A stretch of DNA of 64,000 nucleotides from Saitoella complicata NRRL Y-17804 (lineage: Eukaryota; Ascomycota; Saitoellomycetes; Saitoellales; Saitoellaceae): assembly GCF_001661265.1 (NCBI RefSeq), contig NW_017567006.1, positions 186,001 through 250,000 on the forward strand, written 5' to 3'. A program made the position numbers and the translations under genes. Of this stretch, positions 1 through 9,930 are shown in pieces (within the stretch, counting starts at the first letter, position 1; the number at the start of each line of letters is the position of its first letter). Under the pieces are notes generated by a model. That model was not told where the DNA came from. It did no database searches and saw nothing but the letters and a program-made list of their open reading frames with translations.

Positions 1-534
1 CAATACGCCTGCTGCGGCTCCACAGACTCCTGCTGAGGGTACTCCAGCACAGGTGAGTTCGTTCCGAGGTCGGTTCCGTGGTGGTTAGCTGATTTGACCT
101 GTGTGTAGGCGGCACCACAAGCAAGCGTGCAGTATTATGAGCATATCAAGAAGGAGCTGAAGAGCATAATTTCGCAGAAGCGGACGCTTGATAAGAACCT
201 TGCGTCGCTTGAAGAACAGATCTTTACGCTGGAAGGGCAGTATCTTGAGGATACCGCGCAAGGCGGCAACATCATCCGCGGGTTCGAGAACTTCCTCAAG
301 AGCAACACCTCCCGACGGCGAACCGAGTTCAGCGAAAACGATCGTTTATTCTCGCTATCCAGCGCAAGTTACTTACGTACGTTGAAGGACAACGGCGCCG
401 AGTCTGATGTGGAGGTACCAAGAACCGACAAAAAGAAGAAGAAGAGACGGAAGAACGGGGAGGACTCGAGCGACGAAAGTGATGGAGAGAGTGAAGCCAC
501 AACGAAGAGGCAGAGAATATCTTTTAAGGATTGA
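1..534 (+). CDS. eaf6: NuA4 acetyltransferase subunit Eaf6 (5' partial)
   Basis: Exons are 1..52 and 109..534. The intron at 53..108 (GTGAGT...GTGTAG) keeps frame, and the 5' end lies outside the window. The core after the intron reads YYEHIKKELKSII, then LDKNLASLEEQIF, YLEDT and GNIIRGFENFL, which is the diagnostic Eaf6 order. It is followed by RLFSLSSASYL and a lysine-rich, acidic tail. Eaf6 is a small coiled-coil subunit of the NuA4 histone acetyltransferase complex and, in some fungi, of Mst2/NuA3-type complexes, and acts in the nucleus on chromatin. The visible part encodes about 159 residues. The exon upstream of the intron is Ala/Pro/Thr-rich and looks disordered. Confidence 0.85.
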
Positions 535-742
535 GAGGGTTTGATGGGTATGGACGGCGTTTGGGAATGAATTCTTTTGGGTTGGAATGAAAGTAGGCAA
601 TGGCGATTGATACCCCGTGGCCGGTTATAATATGACTATACTTCAATACGAACATTGAACAAGTAGTGAGTTAGTCTCGGCACAAAATGTACAGGTTTGT
701 CCGTCAAATACACGGGTCGGTGAGCTGTCCTAAGCCCAAAAA

Positions 743-816
743 TGGTCACGGAGAGGCTCGAACTCTCAGCCTTGGCGTTATTAGCACCACGCGCTAACCA
801 ATTGCGCCACGCAACC
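743..816 (-). tRNA. tRNA-Ile (anticodon AAU), copy 1
   Basis: This is a 74-nt cloverleaf read on the minus strand. It begins GGTTGCGTGGCGCAATTGG and ends CGTGACC plus discriminator A. The acceptor stem pairs with two G-U pairs, the anticodon loop is CTAATAA (anticodon AAU), and the T-loop is GTTCGAGCC. There is no intron. A short T-run follows on the minus strand (AAAAA at 738-742 on the plus strand), which suits a Pol III terminator. The sequence is identical to the copies at 2082 and 40592. Confidence 0.95.
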
Positions 817-1114
817 AGTCATGTGACATGGACAAAACGCTGTACAACCTGGATGTCGTGGCAACCTGGGTTCCTCACGTTGGAAGGCCGTGGAACGAAT
901 GGTCGGTCATATAACTACATCGATATACCGTACGATAGCTTGAGCAAGTGTCATTGATATAGTGCCCTTCAGGGCAGTTGTCTTCTTGACAGTGTGCATT
1001 GTAGATAAACCAATTGCAAAGTCCAAAACTCCCAAACGCCTTTCAACTTCATCGTTCTCACATACTATACACTCAATGCGTCTCCATTCACCTCTCAGAT
1101 ATCATACAATCTCT
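817..1114. other. intergenic, nothing recognised
   Basis: This is the spacer between tRNA copy 1 and the 3' end of the SET-domain gene. No coding frame, repeat or RNA was recognised. Confidence 0.5.
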
Positions 1115-1715
1115 TTAGTTCACCAACCCCTCCTCCCTCTGCAACTCCTCAATATGCTCATTGAACCAATATGCCTGAGCCTTCTCCTTGGGAATATACC
1201 TCGCACCCCTAATTTCCCCCAAACACCTCTTCGCGTGACAATTACAATCGAAAGGCTGGTCCATATCCCACTCCGTAGAAGGGTAAAAGAAGGTGATAGG
1301 GGAACCGGTGGGGATGTCCTCGACTGCACGGACGACACGGTTCTTTATGTCGACGATAGCGGTGGGGGCACAGGAGTGGTTCATGTAGACGAGGTCGGAG
1401 TTGAGCTGTTCGAGAGATGTTAATATTAGTTATGGGGGTATGAAGGGCGAACAAGAGAGGTCGAACCTCGATGTGTGAGTCGCGGGAGACTTGGACGGAG
1501 GTGTAGCGTTTGGGGCCGGGTGTCAGGCCTTCGAGGCTTGCGATGACGTCGCCCTTCTTGAAGTCCTGTTTCAACGACATATTAAAACTTGAGCGACAGT
1601 GTTCCCTTCTGGAAGCACGAACCTTAACGGCAAGAAGTTCCGAAGCAAAGCTTCCGTCCTGGAAGTTCACCTTGAAAAGGTCAGGATGAGAAGCGACGTG
1701 GTTACGAGGAGCCAT
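1115..1715 (-). CDS. small SET-domain protein with post-SET cysteines
   Basis: Minus-strand exons are 1623..1715, 1467..1565 and 1115..1405, giving a 160-residue product that starts MAPRNHVASHPDLF. The third exon has the SET core YMNHSCAPTAIVD followed by FFYPSTEWDM. It ends in CNCHAKRCLG, a post-SET-like cysteine cluster. The SET family binds S-adenosylmethionine and methylates protein lysine. This fungal type is much shorter than histone methyltransferases and lacks pre-SET or chromatin-reader domains, so the substrate is unknown. Both introns begin GTTCG (GTTCGTGC and GTTCGACC) rather than GTRAGT. The start was chosen as the first ATG in the open frame of exon 1. Confidence 0.8.
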
Positions 1716-2081
1716 TGTTGTTGAACTGTTGAAGAGATTGTAGCTGACGAAGGTCAATTGGGTGGTAGCGACCGAGATGGAGAATTCGGTAAAAGTTGGT
1801 GAGATGAGAGACTGACTGCGGCCGGTGGTAAACGCGGGTTCAGGGAAGCTTTGACGATCCGGAGATGAGGAGGTGCGGCGCGCGCTAGGCGAGCTGTGGA
1901 GAGCTGGGGAAGGCTAAAGCTGTCAGCGGCTGTCATAAGACGTGGGAAGGTTGTTATGAGGAACAAACGACTGGGTGGAAAAAATGAACTCGAAAAGGTG
2001 TAAGAGATGCTGCGGAAAGCTGAAAGACAAAAACATGCAATGCTCTCAATTGTTTTGAACACTCGTCGAAATGATCCAACC
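1716..2081. promoter_or_regulatory. spacer before tRNA copy 2
   Basis: This 366-bp region holds the 5' flank of the minus-strand SET gene and the upstream flank of a plus-strand tRNA. A 102-codon open frame on the minus strand has no protein-like features and was not called. No motif was recognised. Confidence 0.4.
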
Positions 2082-2155
2082 GGTTGCGTGGCGCAATTGG
2101 TTAGCGCGTGGTGCTAATAACGCCAAGGCTGAGAGTTCGAGCCTCTCCGTGACCA
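2082..2155 (+). tRNA. tRNA-Ile (anticodon AAU), copy 2
   Basis: This 74-nt tRNA is identical to copies 1 and 3 and sits on the plus strand. The anticodon is AAU in loop CTAATAA. It is followed directly by TTTTT at 2156, a Pol III terminator. A MITE starts 91 bp downstream. Confidence 0.96.
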
Positions 2156-2246
2156 TTTTTCTTTGGAGAAGGCTGGAATCACGCTTAATCCCTGTTCTCA
2201 AAGATGTTTTAGGTGACTTTAACCTATTACTTCACAAATCTCAAAT

Positions 2247-2685
2247 GGGTCCTGATCATTCCACACCCCGGCGCACTCACGATTTCAAAGATATCTCAAC
2301 AGCCATTGAACTTGGGAATACGGTAAGAGCGTAGAGAGATAGAGAGTACCTTTGTGAATATCATGATACCTTTAACTCGCAGATTTCACTCCACCAGCTG
2401 CTGTACTCTGCCAAATACTGCTGAGATGTGATGTGCAGATTTATGCATATATGCGCTGTGCCACACCAGCCGCAGCGCCGGGCTGAGAGGTGAGAAACAG
2501 TTGGTATCTTCTCCCAGGAACCTTCAAATCCGAATATGAAGGTGGGAACGGATTCAGGGGACTTTTATCAGTCTATATACTCTCTACCCTCCGAGATCCG
2601 ATTTGCGGTTGGCGAGATATCCTGAGTTTTTTGTTGGCGCTGGGGTGTGAAATGAAGAAAATGGGGTGTGGAATGATCAAGACCC
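2247..2685. mobile_element. hAT-like MITE, copy 1 (439 bp)
   Basis: This is a non-autonomous inverted-repeat element. The left end reads GGGTCCTGATCATTCCACAC and the right end is its near-perfect inverse (GTGTGGAATGATCAAGACCC). It is flanked by an exact 8-bp target duplication, TCTCAAAT, at 2239-2246 and 2686-2693. Eight-base duplications fit the hAT superfamily (P elements are an alternative). Compared with the 460-bp copy at 45361 it lacks 21 bp in the left terminal repeat, a loss lying between two short CACACCC repeats. Otherwise it differs by only a few substitutions. A 97-codon open frame at 2490-2783 starts inside it and is not a gene. Confidence 0.88.
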
Positions 2686-2779
2686 TCTCAAATTTGCGAC
2701 ATGAAACGTCCCTAGTCTGGTGGGCCGGTCAGTTGCAAAGCTTCCGGTATCGTCTCTTCACAGGGCCCTGTGCTCTTCA

Positions 2780-3719
2780 TTAGCCCAGCAATCGTGAGAC
2801 CTGTTTACCAGAGGTACCTTCAAAAACCCAATCACCAGGTTCAGCCTGATCTACCTCCATGTTAAAGATTGCCACTTTCCCACCCAACCGTCGCACGCGT
2901 TCCGCAAACCTGTAAGTAACCCCTTATTAGTCCCGATTCCCACGGATATAGGATGTGTGGTCTCTTACCCAGCCGCAGGCCACACGACCCCACTCGTCCC
3001 TACAACTAACATGAGATCCACTCTAGGTGGTCCAAGGAACGCTTTATCCACCTTGTCAATCACATCCATGGGCAACCCCTCCCCAAACCAAACCACACCG
3101 GGGCGAAGGAGGTTGGTCTTGCACTTCGGACACATCGGTAAATCCCGAATCCGGATATCCTTGTATACGGCGTTCACATCCTCAGCACCCTTCAACCCCT
3201 CTGTCAACACCTCATCAAAATTATCCTTATCCACATACCCACATCCCAAACCCGAACACCTCAAATCGAACAAATTTCCGTGTATCAAATTCAGTTTATC
3301 CCGTAGATGTCCAGCACGCGTCGATAACCCATCCACATTCTGCGAAATAGTGAATGTCTTGTCGGGGTGAGCTTTAGTGTACTCGGCCAACGCAATATGT
3401 GCTGCATTTGGTTTTGCCCGGAGTGCGGCGTGACGGCGGGCGTGGTAGAATTGCCAGACGAGGGATGGGTCGGCTTCGAAGGCGTCAGGCGTGACACTGT
3501 AAAGAATTCATCAGCACTGCATTGGTCATGGTTGTCTGGGCTGTACAGTTCTGTGGCAACGTGGTTCCTCCACAGTCCCCCAGCACCACGGAAAGTAGGA
3601 AGTCCACTCGCGGCCGAAAGTCCAGCACCGCACAAAACCAATGTCCGTTTCGAGTTTGTGAGAGCTTTGCGAAAACTTTCCATTGTCAATTCGTCCCTGG
3701 AATTGTCTTTTGTGGGCAT
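2780..3719 (-). CDS. class III (SIRT5/CobB-like) sirtuin deacylase
   Basis: Minus-strand exons are 3547..3719, 2969..3496 and 2780..2909, giving 276 residues. The NAD-binding start is CGAGLSAASGLPTFRG. TISQNVDGL follows, with the catalytic His in LIHGNLF (about H129). There are two zinc cysteine pairs (RCSGLGC and MCPKCK) and GVVWFGEGLP. The YxxR signature of class III enzymes is present as FYHARR (about Y74 and R77). In this family it selects acidic acyl groups (succinyl, malonyl, glutaryl), so desuccinylase or demalonylase activity is inferred. Joining the short introns restores LVTPDAFEADPSLVW and AAGFAERVRRLGG, both expected for the family. There is no clear mitochondrial presequence, and the next in-frame ATG is 12 codons downstream. 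Confidence 0.9.
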
Positions 3720-4032
3720 TGAGGAAATGACTGACAGCTGGTCGTAGAGTCCGCGATGTTCGACGTCACACTTGCATGAGACGGTCTGCACCGGTAATCA
3801 GCACCCGGGAACAAACTCAATTGGAAGTTGAAAGAGTCCATTCTTTGATATGTTAAGATGCTTAGACAATCCCTAAGAAGAACACAAACAAACCCATGAA
3901 TTACCGGCGGTGATTAAAAGATATAGCAAAAGAACCCCGGAAATAAACGCCCCAACAACCCAATAACCCAATCGCAATCACGAAACACAAGAACCCACTA
4001 GATAATATACCATGCCTCCCCTTCCATCATAC
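3720..4032. other. intergenic, nothing recognised
   Basis: This 313-bp AT-richer spacer lies between the start of the sirtuin gene and the 3' end of the securin gene, both on the minus strand. It presumably holds the sirtuin promoter. No specific motif was identified. Confidence 0.4.
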
Positions 4033-5092
4033 TCAAACTTCAATTCGGAACGTATCGTCTTCGTCAGACTCATACACATCAAGCTTCATGCCTGCAAACA
4101 TCGGTTCGTACTTGGGTTGGGTGGGACGTGTCATGCGCGAAGTTGTCAGCGATGACGGTCCTGAACTGACAATCGGCTTCCTCGTAACCGTACTCAAAAC
4201 TGTCCTCCGCGTAGACTCCCCAGCAGATGCATTAGGATTGACCTGCCTCGCCCTCGCCGCAGCAGTCGGCATCAAATAACTTGGCACCCCGCCCGTATTC
4301 CTCGTACTTCTCTTCCTCTCCACCGTCTTCACCTCCTTCTTCTCTGCTACCACTTTCTCCACCTCCACCTCTGGACCCACAGGGAGCTCCTCAAAGACCG
4401 GGTCCTTGAAGAGTTCCGCATCTTCGCGTTCAATGTATGTACGTCCTTGGTCGTCGAGGCGGTCCATGTATGCACTGACGGATGGTCGGTAGTTGCGGAG
4501 AGTAGACCAGTTGACTGGGGAGTAGTTTTCTGGTTCCCATGGGATTTCTGCACACTTCCATCAGCATTTACCTTGGGAAACAGAATGAGGCAAAGCATAC
4601 CTGGTCCACGAGGTGGCATATACTCGATATCCGGGATCTCAACCTCCTCCTCAGCAATCTGTGCCTGTTCAAGTTTCTGCGAAAGCTGCTGATTTACATC
4701 TTTGAAGACTTCTGGTGATGCTTGTTTGGGTGTTCGGCGTTTTGCGGATGAGAGACGGCTTTGTTGTGGTTTACCTGTTGACGGTGGTGCGAGCTTGCGG
4801 ACATTGGTGTTCTGTACCCCTAGAGGAATTCTTCTTGGTCCTGTGTAATAGTAGGTCAGCGCACGGTTTCTGAGAACGCAGCCTGGCAAGACCTACCAAT
4901 CGGCGTAATAAATGCGTCCGAATTGAACTTTGCTCCCCCCTTCAGTGTCATCGGCGCGCGCACATTCTCGGCTCCAAACGGCGTCTTCGCACCAAACGGC
5001 GTTTTCGTGCCAAACTTCAATGCCTTCGCAGCAGGTGTCTTCGGAGGTACGACGAACGCGTTTTCCTTGTTGACGTTCCGTGATTGCAGCAT
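4033..5092 (-). CDS. securin-like separase inhibitor (Cut2/Pds1 type)
   Basis: Minus-strand exons are 4897..5092, 4601..4840 and 4033..4547, giving 316 residues. Securin holds separase inactive until anaphase and is then destroyed by APC/C. The N-terminus has a KEN box (NVNKENAFVVPPKTP), as fission yeast Cut2 does near its start. The next exon opens with a D-box-like RIPLGVQNTN. Further on is VEIPDIEYMPPRGPG, matching the DIEYMPP segment of Cut2, and late in the protein is RTVLSTVTRKP. The rest is low-complexity and proline-rich, as expected for this fast-evolving family. Assignment rests on motif order rather than global similarity. The frame stays open upstream of 5092, but the Cut2-like start favours this ATG. 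Confidence 0.7.
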
Positions 5093-5345
5093 GTTGTTCG
5101 TGTTTGATCTGGTCGAGAATGCTGGACGTCGTGTTTGTGCGGTGTTCGCGCTTGATGCAGGCTGATGCTGGCGCGCGGGCTGTGGGAAAATGAAGGTCGG
5201 ACGTTACGGGCACGGGTACGTTTACGGACCGCGCTCGAGGGTAATTACAGCGAGGAGTGGATCGGACGAAGGCCCGGGATGTTCAGGGATCAGGTGATTC
5301 ATACCGCACGCTGTCCATATGGTTGAGGTCCCAGCCGTATAGGGC

Positions 5346-6637
5346 ATGCCTTTCGAGACGGCTTGGAACATCCACCCGTTCGCACTCCTCCAACAACAAC
5401 TCGCGGCTAACAGGACCATGGGTCTATCAGACCGTAAACCACAAGCTTCCCCGGGGTCTGGATCTACCTTATCTGTCGGGTATGGCACGATGGATCACAC
5501 ATCGTCGCCTTACCCAATGACTCCATCAACTCCCACGCCTGCCGGATACCACTCTCAAACTTCTCCCTTACGACCTAGGAGCGGGAACCCTAATCAGCCA
5601 CCTGTCCCACCGCGATCAATGGGATCGTCTTTCGGCGACATGATCAACCAACACGCCTCTCAGGGAAGGGGACAGCGGACAGGCACGCCTACACTCCGGC
5701 CAGAACTCCAGGCCTACTGGCAGTTGCAGCACCATCACCCTGCGCAGCATTTGAACCAGCCCACACATCAGCCAACGCAACCCACATATCAGTCGACTCA
5801 ACCCACTCACCCTCAAAGTGCTCCCGACGTTGGCCATAAAGCCGAACTCCTCGATCTGTTCCAGGCGGTGGATACAGATCGTAGCGGACACATTGAAGAG
5901 AAAGAATTAAACTTGGCTTTACGAAACGCTGACTGGAGTTATTTTGATGCGAGGACCGTGGCGATGATGATAAGGTGAGTCTGAGAGTCTGACTGCTTTG
6001 TCTACGAGACACTGAATCTAACTCGTACTCACAGGTTGTTCGATGCCGGTACGCTCCCTTTCTCATCACTCTTTCCTCGACAATTGTTTGACAAGAGGAT
6101 CATGTAGATCGCAGCGGCCACATCTCCTTCATAGAGTTCCAACACCTCTGGGGTTACCTCGACGAATGGAAGCAACTCTTTGACCGATTCGACAGTGACA
6201 GAAGGTAGTTCATGCCTTGCTCCGATTACGAGCGTTTGTACCTGGTATTGATGTATGCGACCACAGTGGAACGATTGATTTCAATGAATACCGTACAGCA
6301 CTCGAGGCGTTCGGATACCGTCTCTCTCCGGAGTTTATTGGACAGGTGTTTCATAAGTTCGCTGTGCGAGGTGAAACTTTCAGGATTTCCGGTGTCACAA
6401 GACATAGGCTGATTGAGGATTCCACAGTGCGAGATGCCATGTGCTTCGATCGCTTCGTCCAATCCTGTGTCATCTTGAAGCTGATAACAAAGTCGTTCAA
6501 CAAGTGAGACATTCGAATCCAGGGATGTGTTGTAGTTCACTGCTGACAATTTCGCTCACAGACGAGACACGGACGGAGATGGGTACATCACCGTCAGCTT
6601 CCAAGACCTTGTGGGAATCATGCTGGAGTTGCAGTGA
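5346..6637 (+). CDS. penta-EF-hand calcium-binding protein (peflin/ALG-2 type)
   Basis: Six exons: 5346..5974, 6035..6048, 6108..6204, 6267..6370, 6428..6503 and 6562..6637, giving 331 residues. The N-terminal 150 residues are disordered and rich in Pro, Gln and Ser, with repeats such as THQPTQPTYQSTQPTHP. Calcium loops then follow: DTDRSGHIEEKE, DRSGHISFIEF, DSDRSGTIDFNEY and a last DTDGDGYITV, the layout of penta-EF-hand proteins such as peflin, ALG-2 and yeast Pef1. These act as calcium-dependent adaptors in bud emergence, membrane repair or ER-export regulation. The third EF-hand loop is assembled across an intron, and exon 2 is only 14 nt. The 3' acceptor of intron 4 could be CACAG at 6427 or the GAG a few bases on. 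Confidence 0.88.
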
Positions 6638-6853
6638 ATAATCGCCCAATTGAGGCTCGTGCGAAGAACATCAATTTTGATAGTAATTAAGAGTAATAAT
6701 GAAACGAAAGGGCAACCTCTTAAATGCGTATAATCCAACTGCAATGGTATAGATATCCAATAAAGCAATTCAAACTCCCAATGCCACAACATGCACACGA
6801 TATGCCGAAGAAACCTCACTCACTCAAACCATACACCCCTCACCTCACCCCAC

Positions 6854-8689
6854 TCACACCTTCCCCGCCGCCTCCTCCTGCACCTTCTCAACACTACCGT
6901 CCACACTAACCCTTCGACTCTGAGCCTGACCTCCCCCTTGATTGTTGGGCTTCATAATAACCGCCTGCGTAGTCATCATCCGATTATGCAAATGATGCTT
7001 CCCAATCAACGCACTACTAACCAACGCCGCCCCCGCAAGCACCGTAAACGTAATCCACATCTTATCCAAACTATCAGCGAACGCATGTACGACCTCCGTC
7101 CGATACGGCTCAGGGTAGTTGCGGATCAACTCGACCGCCGCACCGGCTTCGCCGCCAGAAATGCGATACGCAAGGGGAAGATGTGCGGTACGGGCTGTGA
7201 GGGTGTTTTGGAATACGACGCCGCCGACGGCTATTCCGATTGTTGCGCCGAGGGAGCGGGTGAATGCGTATGTTGCCGTAGCTGTCGCGATGTCTTTCTT
7301 GTCGATCGTGGCGTGGATCGCGATGAGCATACTCTGGAAATTGGGGCCTGTGCCGAGGCCGGCAATCATGAGGTATAAAACGCGTTTGGCGAGAGAGGAG
7401 TTTTCATCGAGGTTGATGATGAGTCCTGTACCGATGATTTGGACGACGATACCGGCCCAGATGAGTTCCTGGTATCGACCGGATCTGGTGATGATTTGTC
7501 CTGCGAATGCAGAGACAACGCACAACACCAAGATAAACGGCAACATGTTCACACCAGACTTGATCGCAGAGTACCCCAAAACACCCTGGAAGTACAACGG
7601 GAGGTAGTATGAGAGACCCATAAACACCATCCCATGAAACAAACAAACAAGATACCCTCCCAACCTTGTCTGGTGTGCAAACAGCGACATCGGCATGACA
7701 GGTTCCTTTGCAAGCTTGACCTCCGCAATACCGAACGCGACAAAGAGTGCACCACTAATAATCAAGCAACACAACACCGCAGCCGAATCCCAGCGATATT
7801 GCGATCCTCCCCAATTTAGCGCAAGTAGGAAGAGAAGAGTTGCGCCGATGATGAGGGTGACACCCAAGAAATCGATACGAGGGATCTTTTGACGCCAGGG
7901 GGTGCGGGGGTTGTTGAGGTGTAAAAACACGAAAAGCAACACCACAGCCGCCGCTCCAGTCGGCAAGTTAATGAAGAAATTCCATCTCCACGTAACGTAA
8001 TCCGTAAACGCGCCTCCCAACAACGGGCCCACCGCGGACGCAACAGCCCACGTCGCACCGATGAACCCAACATACTTTCCACGCTCACGAAGCGTAACGA
8101 GATCCGAGACGATAATGTTACAGAGGGACAGAATACCGCCAGATCCCGCACCTTGAACGACACGTGCTCCAATCAACCAGTTCATCGTCTGCGCCGCTCC
8201 ACAAAGCGCACTCCCCAACAAAAACAATCCAATCGCAATAAACAAGACTGGTTTCCTTCCCCAGATATCACTCGCCTTACCATAGAACGGAACCAATGCT
8301 GTAGAAGCGAGGAGGAATGATGTTCCAACCCATGCGTATCCAGTGTCGGAATTGAAGTCTGCGGAGATTTTCGGGAGGGCGGTTGTTACGATTGTTTGGT
8401 CAAGGGCGGAAAGGAAGATTGTGAGGCAGAGCGCGAAGAAGATGATTGCCTTGCGTTTCCCAGTGATTTCGCCCGCAGCGAGAGTTTCACCTGGAAGAGC
8501 ACCTCCCCGTGCATCCTTCTCCAAATCCGCGTCCGCGGCAGTAGCAATCGCAGCCGGCTGCTCCATCGCCACAACATCCATCATCGTCTCCTGAATCTCT
8601 GCATCATCAACATCTTTCCTCGTCATATCCGACTCAGCAGCCGTCGTCGTCGTCGACATTGAAGTGAGGCTGTCCTTCTCCTTCAGCAT
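6854..8689 (-). CDS. MFS drug:H+ antiporter, DHA 14-TM type
   Basis: A single exon encodes 611 residues. The start was set at the first ATG ([12 protein letters not shown]), with a second ATG 10 codons later. After an 80-residue acidic cytosolic tail, membrane segments begin at [20 protein letters not shown]. The DQTIV of helix 1, the motif A region [10 protein letters not shown], the [10 protein letters not shown] stretch and the antiporter motif C region [13 protein letters not shown] are all visible. About 14 hydrophobic segments can be counted. The family exports drugs, toxins or amino acids across the plasma or vacuolar membrane by proton exchange; the substrate here is unknown. No biosynthetic cluster adjoins it. 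The final 40 residues form a polar cytosolic tail. Confidence 0.9.
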   Translation of the reverse strand: MLKEKDSLTSMSTTTTAAESDMTRKDVDDAEIQETMMDVVAMEQPAAIATAADADLEKDARGGALPGETLAAGEITGKRKAIIFFALCLTIFLSALDQTIVTTALPKISADFNSDTGYAWVGTSFLLASTALVPFYGKASDIWGRKPVLFIAIGLFLLGSALCGAAQTMNWLIGARVVQGAGSGGILSLCNIIVSDLVTLRERGKYVGFIGATWAVASAVGPLLGGAFTDYVTWRWNFFINLPTGAAAVVLLFVFLHLNNPRTPWRQKIPRIDFLGVTLIIGATLLFLLALNWGGSQYRWDSAAVLCCLIISGALFVAFGIAEVKLAKEPVMPMSLFAHQTRLGGYLVCLFHGMVFMGLSYYLPLYFQGVLGYSAIKSGVNMLPFILVLCVVSAFAGQIITRSGRYQELIWAGIVVQIIGTGLIINLDENSSLAKRVLYLMIAGLGTGPNFQSMLIAIHATIDKKDIATATATYAFTRSLGATIGIAVGGVVFQNTLTARTAHLPLAYRISGGEAGAAVELIRNYPEPYRTEVVHAFADSLDKMWITFTVLAGAALVSSALIGKHHLHNRMMTTQAVIMKPNNQGGGQAQSRRVSVDGSVEKVQEEAAGKV

Positions 8690-9930
8690 TGTCGAGACTT
8701 GGTGGTTTGGTGCTTCGGACTTTTTGTTGTTGCGGATTGTAGGTTTGTCGATCAAATAAAGTTAGCGTTGTCTTAGGTGGCGAATCGACGCTATATCGCC
8801 AATTCTTGCCAACTGGCAAGGAAATGCCGATTTACCCGGATAACCTTAACTGGCTTCGGGAGCGAGTGAGGTGAAGGGGGTTTCCTGGGGATAGGTGCCG
8901 GCGTACTGCAGCTGTAGCAGCTGTAAGTAGAGTGCTGTTGGTTAACTGCCGCCTGCGATCGCAGATCGATAGCATACACCGAACTTAGGTATCCAGGTGC
9001 AGCTGCTCGGTGACTCACGCAACTGATATCGCTCTCCGATCACGATGACCTATATGGTTTGCGTGTATTTTTCCAAGACGCGGGGTAGCTGCATGCTCGG
9101 AAGGTCGGTACGAGGCCTGTTTCGGCTTGTGTGCGTGCCCCCTCCCGATCGGCCACGGATGTATGCTCGGCACTGACTGCTGTAGTTGGGAGAACATTTA
9201 GGTGACACGATACCTACCACGTCTCAATAAAGGATCGTAGCAGGTGGGAATCATCATCCAGTCATACATCGTATCGGTGCGATACTGCCAAGCGTGACAA
9301 CTGCCGCAACCTCAAACGGGCCACGGCATGCACTACCGGCACTCAGTCGGTGTCATGTATGCGACTCAAAAGCCGATCAGTCTTACCACTAAGCATATTA
9401 CCTCAAGTCTGTGACCAGATTTTGCTCGGGATAACCTGCCAGGTTCATGTTGGTTGCGCTGCCAGTTTGTGCGTTTCACCACCACCCTTTGTCCTCGCGC
9501 GCCAGGACCGAGCACGGACCTCCATACCGCTATGATGCTTGGACTTTTTCACACAGACTACGTACGAACCCCATACAGAATCTGTGAAAAGGCGTCGGGG
9601 TGCTATCGAATGTCAAACTCGAGCGTCTCGTGCCGTTGCCTGGTGTGGGGAGTTGGGGTGTAGCGGTGCATGAAGGCGTGGGATCGTCAAACCGGAGCAT
9701 GACGCAGAAGAAGGCCGAGCAACGTACGTCTGGGAAGTGACGTTCACAAAGACCCAACGTCATACACCATACTTGGACCCGAGACGATCCGATCTGGAGC
9801 CGAATCAGGATCTATAAAGTCCCTTCTCCGCCCCCCTGAGCAGATCCCCTATCACAAAAGCATCCAATACGTCTGGTACGTATCCCAACAATAGCATTTA
9901 CCCCGTCATCATAATCATTACTCCTTCAGC
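8690..9930. other. 1.24-kb non-coding divergent region
   Basis: No credible gene is seen in the 1.24 kb between the MFS gene (minus) and the unknown gene at 9931 (plus). The right end holds a TATAAA box at 9813-9818. It also holds a likely 5'-UTR intron at 9876..9929 (GTACGT...CTTCAG) ending one base before the next start codon. The rest probably contains both promoters. Confidence 0.5.
9813..9818 (+). promoter_or_regulatory. TATA box
   Basis: TATAAA lies 113 bp upstream of the start codon at 9931, or about 60 bp upstream of a predicted 5'-UTR intron. The position fits a TATA-dependent promoter for the 315-residue gene. Confidence 0.45.

Noticed and set aside
1754-2062. 102-codon minus-strand frame upstream of the SET gene
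   Set aside because: Low-complexity Ser/Pro/Leu composition and no link to the SET gene by a usable splice site.
2490-2783. 97-codon open frame starting inside MITE copy 1, repeated at 45625
   Set aside because: The shared residues come only from the MITE and the two frames diverge at the element's end, so it is chance coding in a repeat.
9350-9763. Short frames on both strands in the 8.7-9.9 kb spacer
   Set aside because: No conserved motif or splice logic; composition matches surrounding non-coding DNA.
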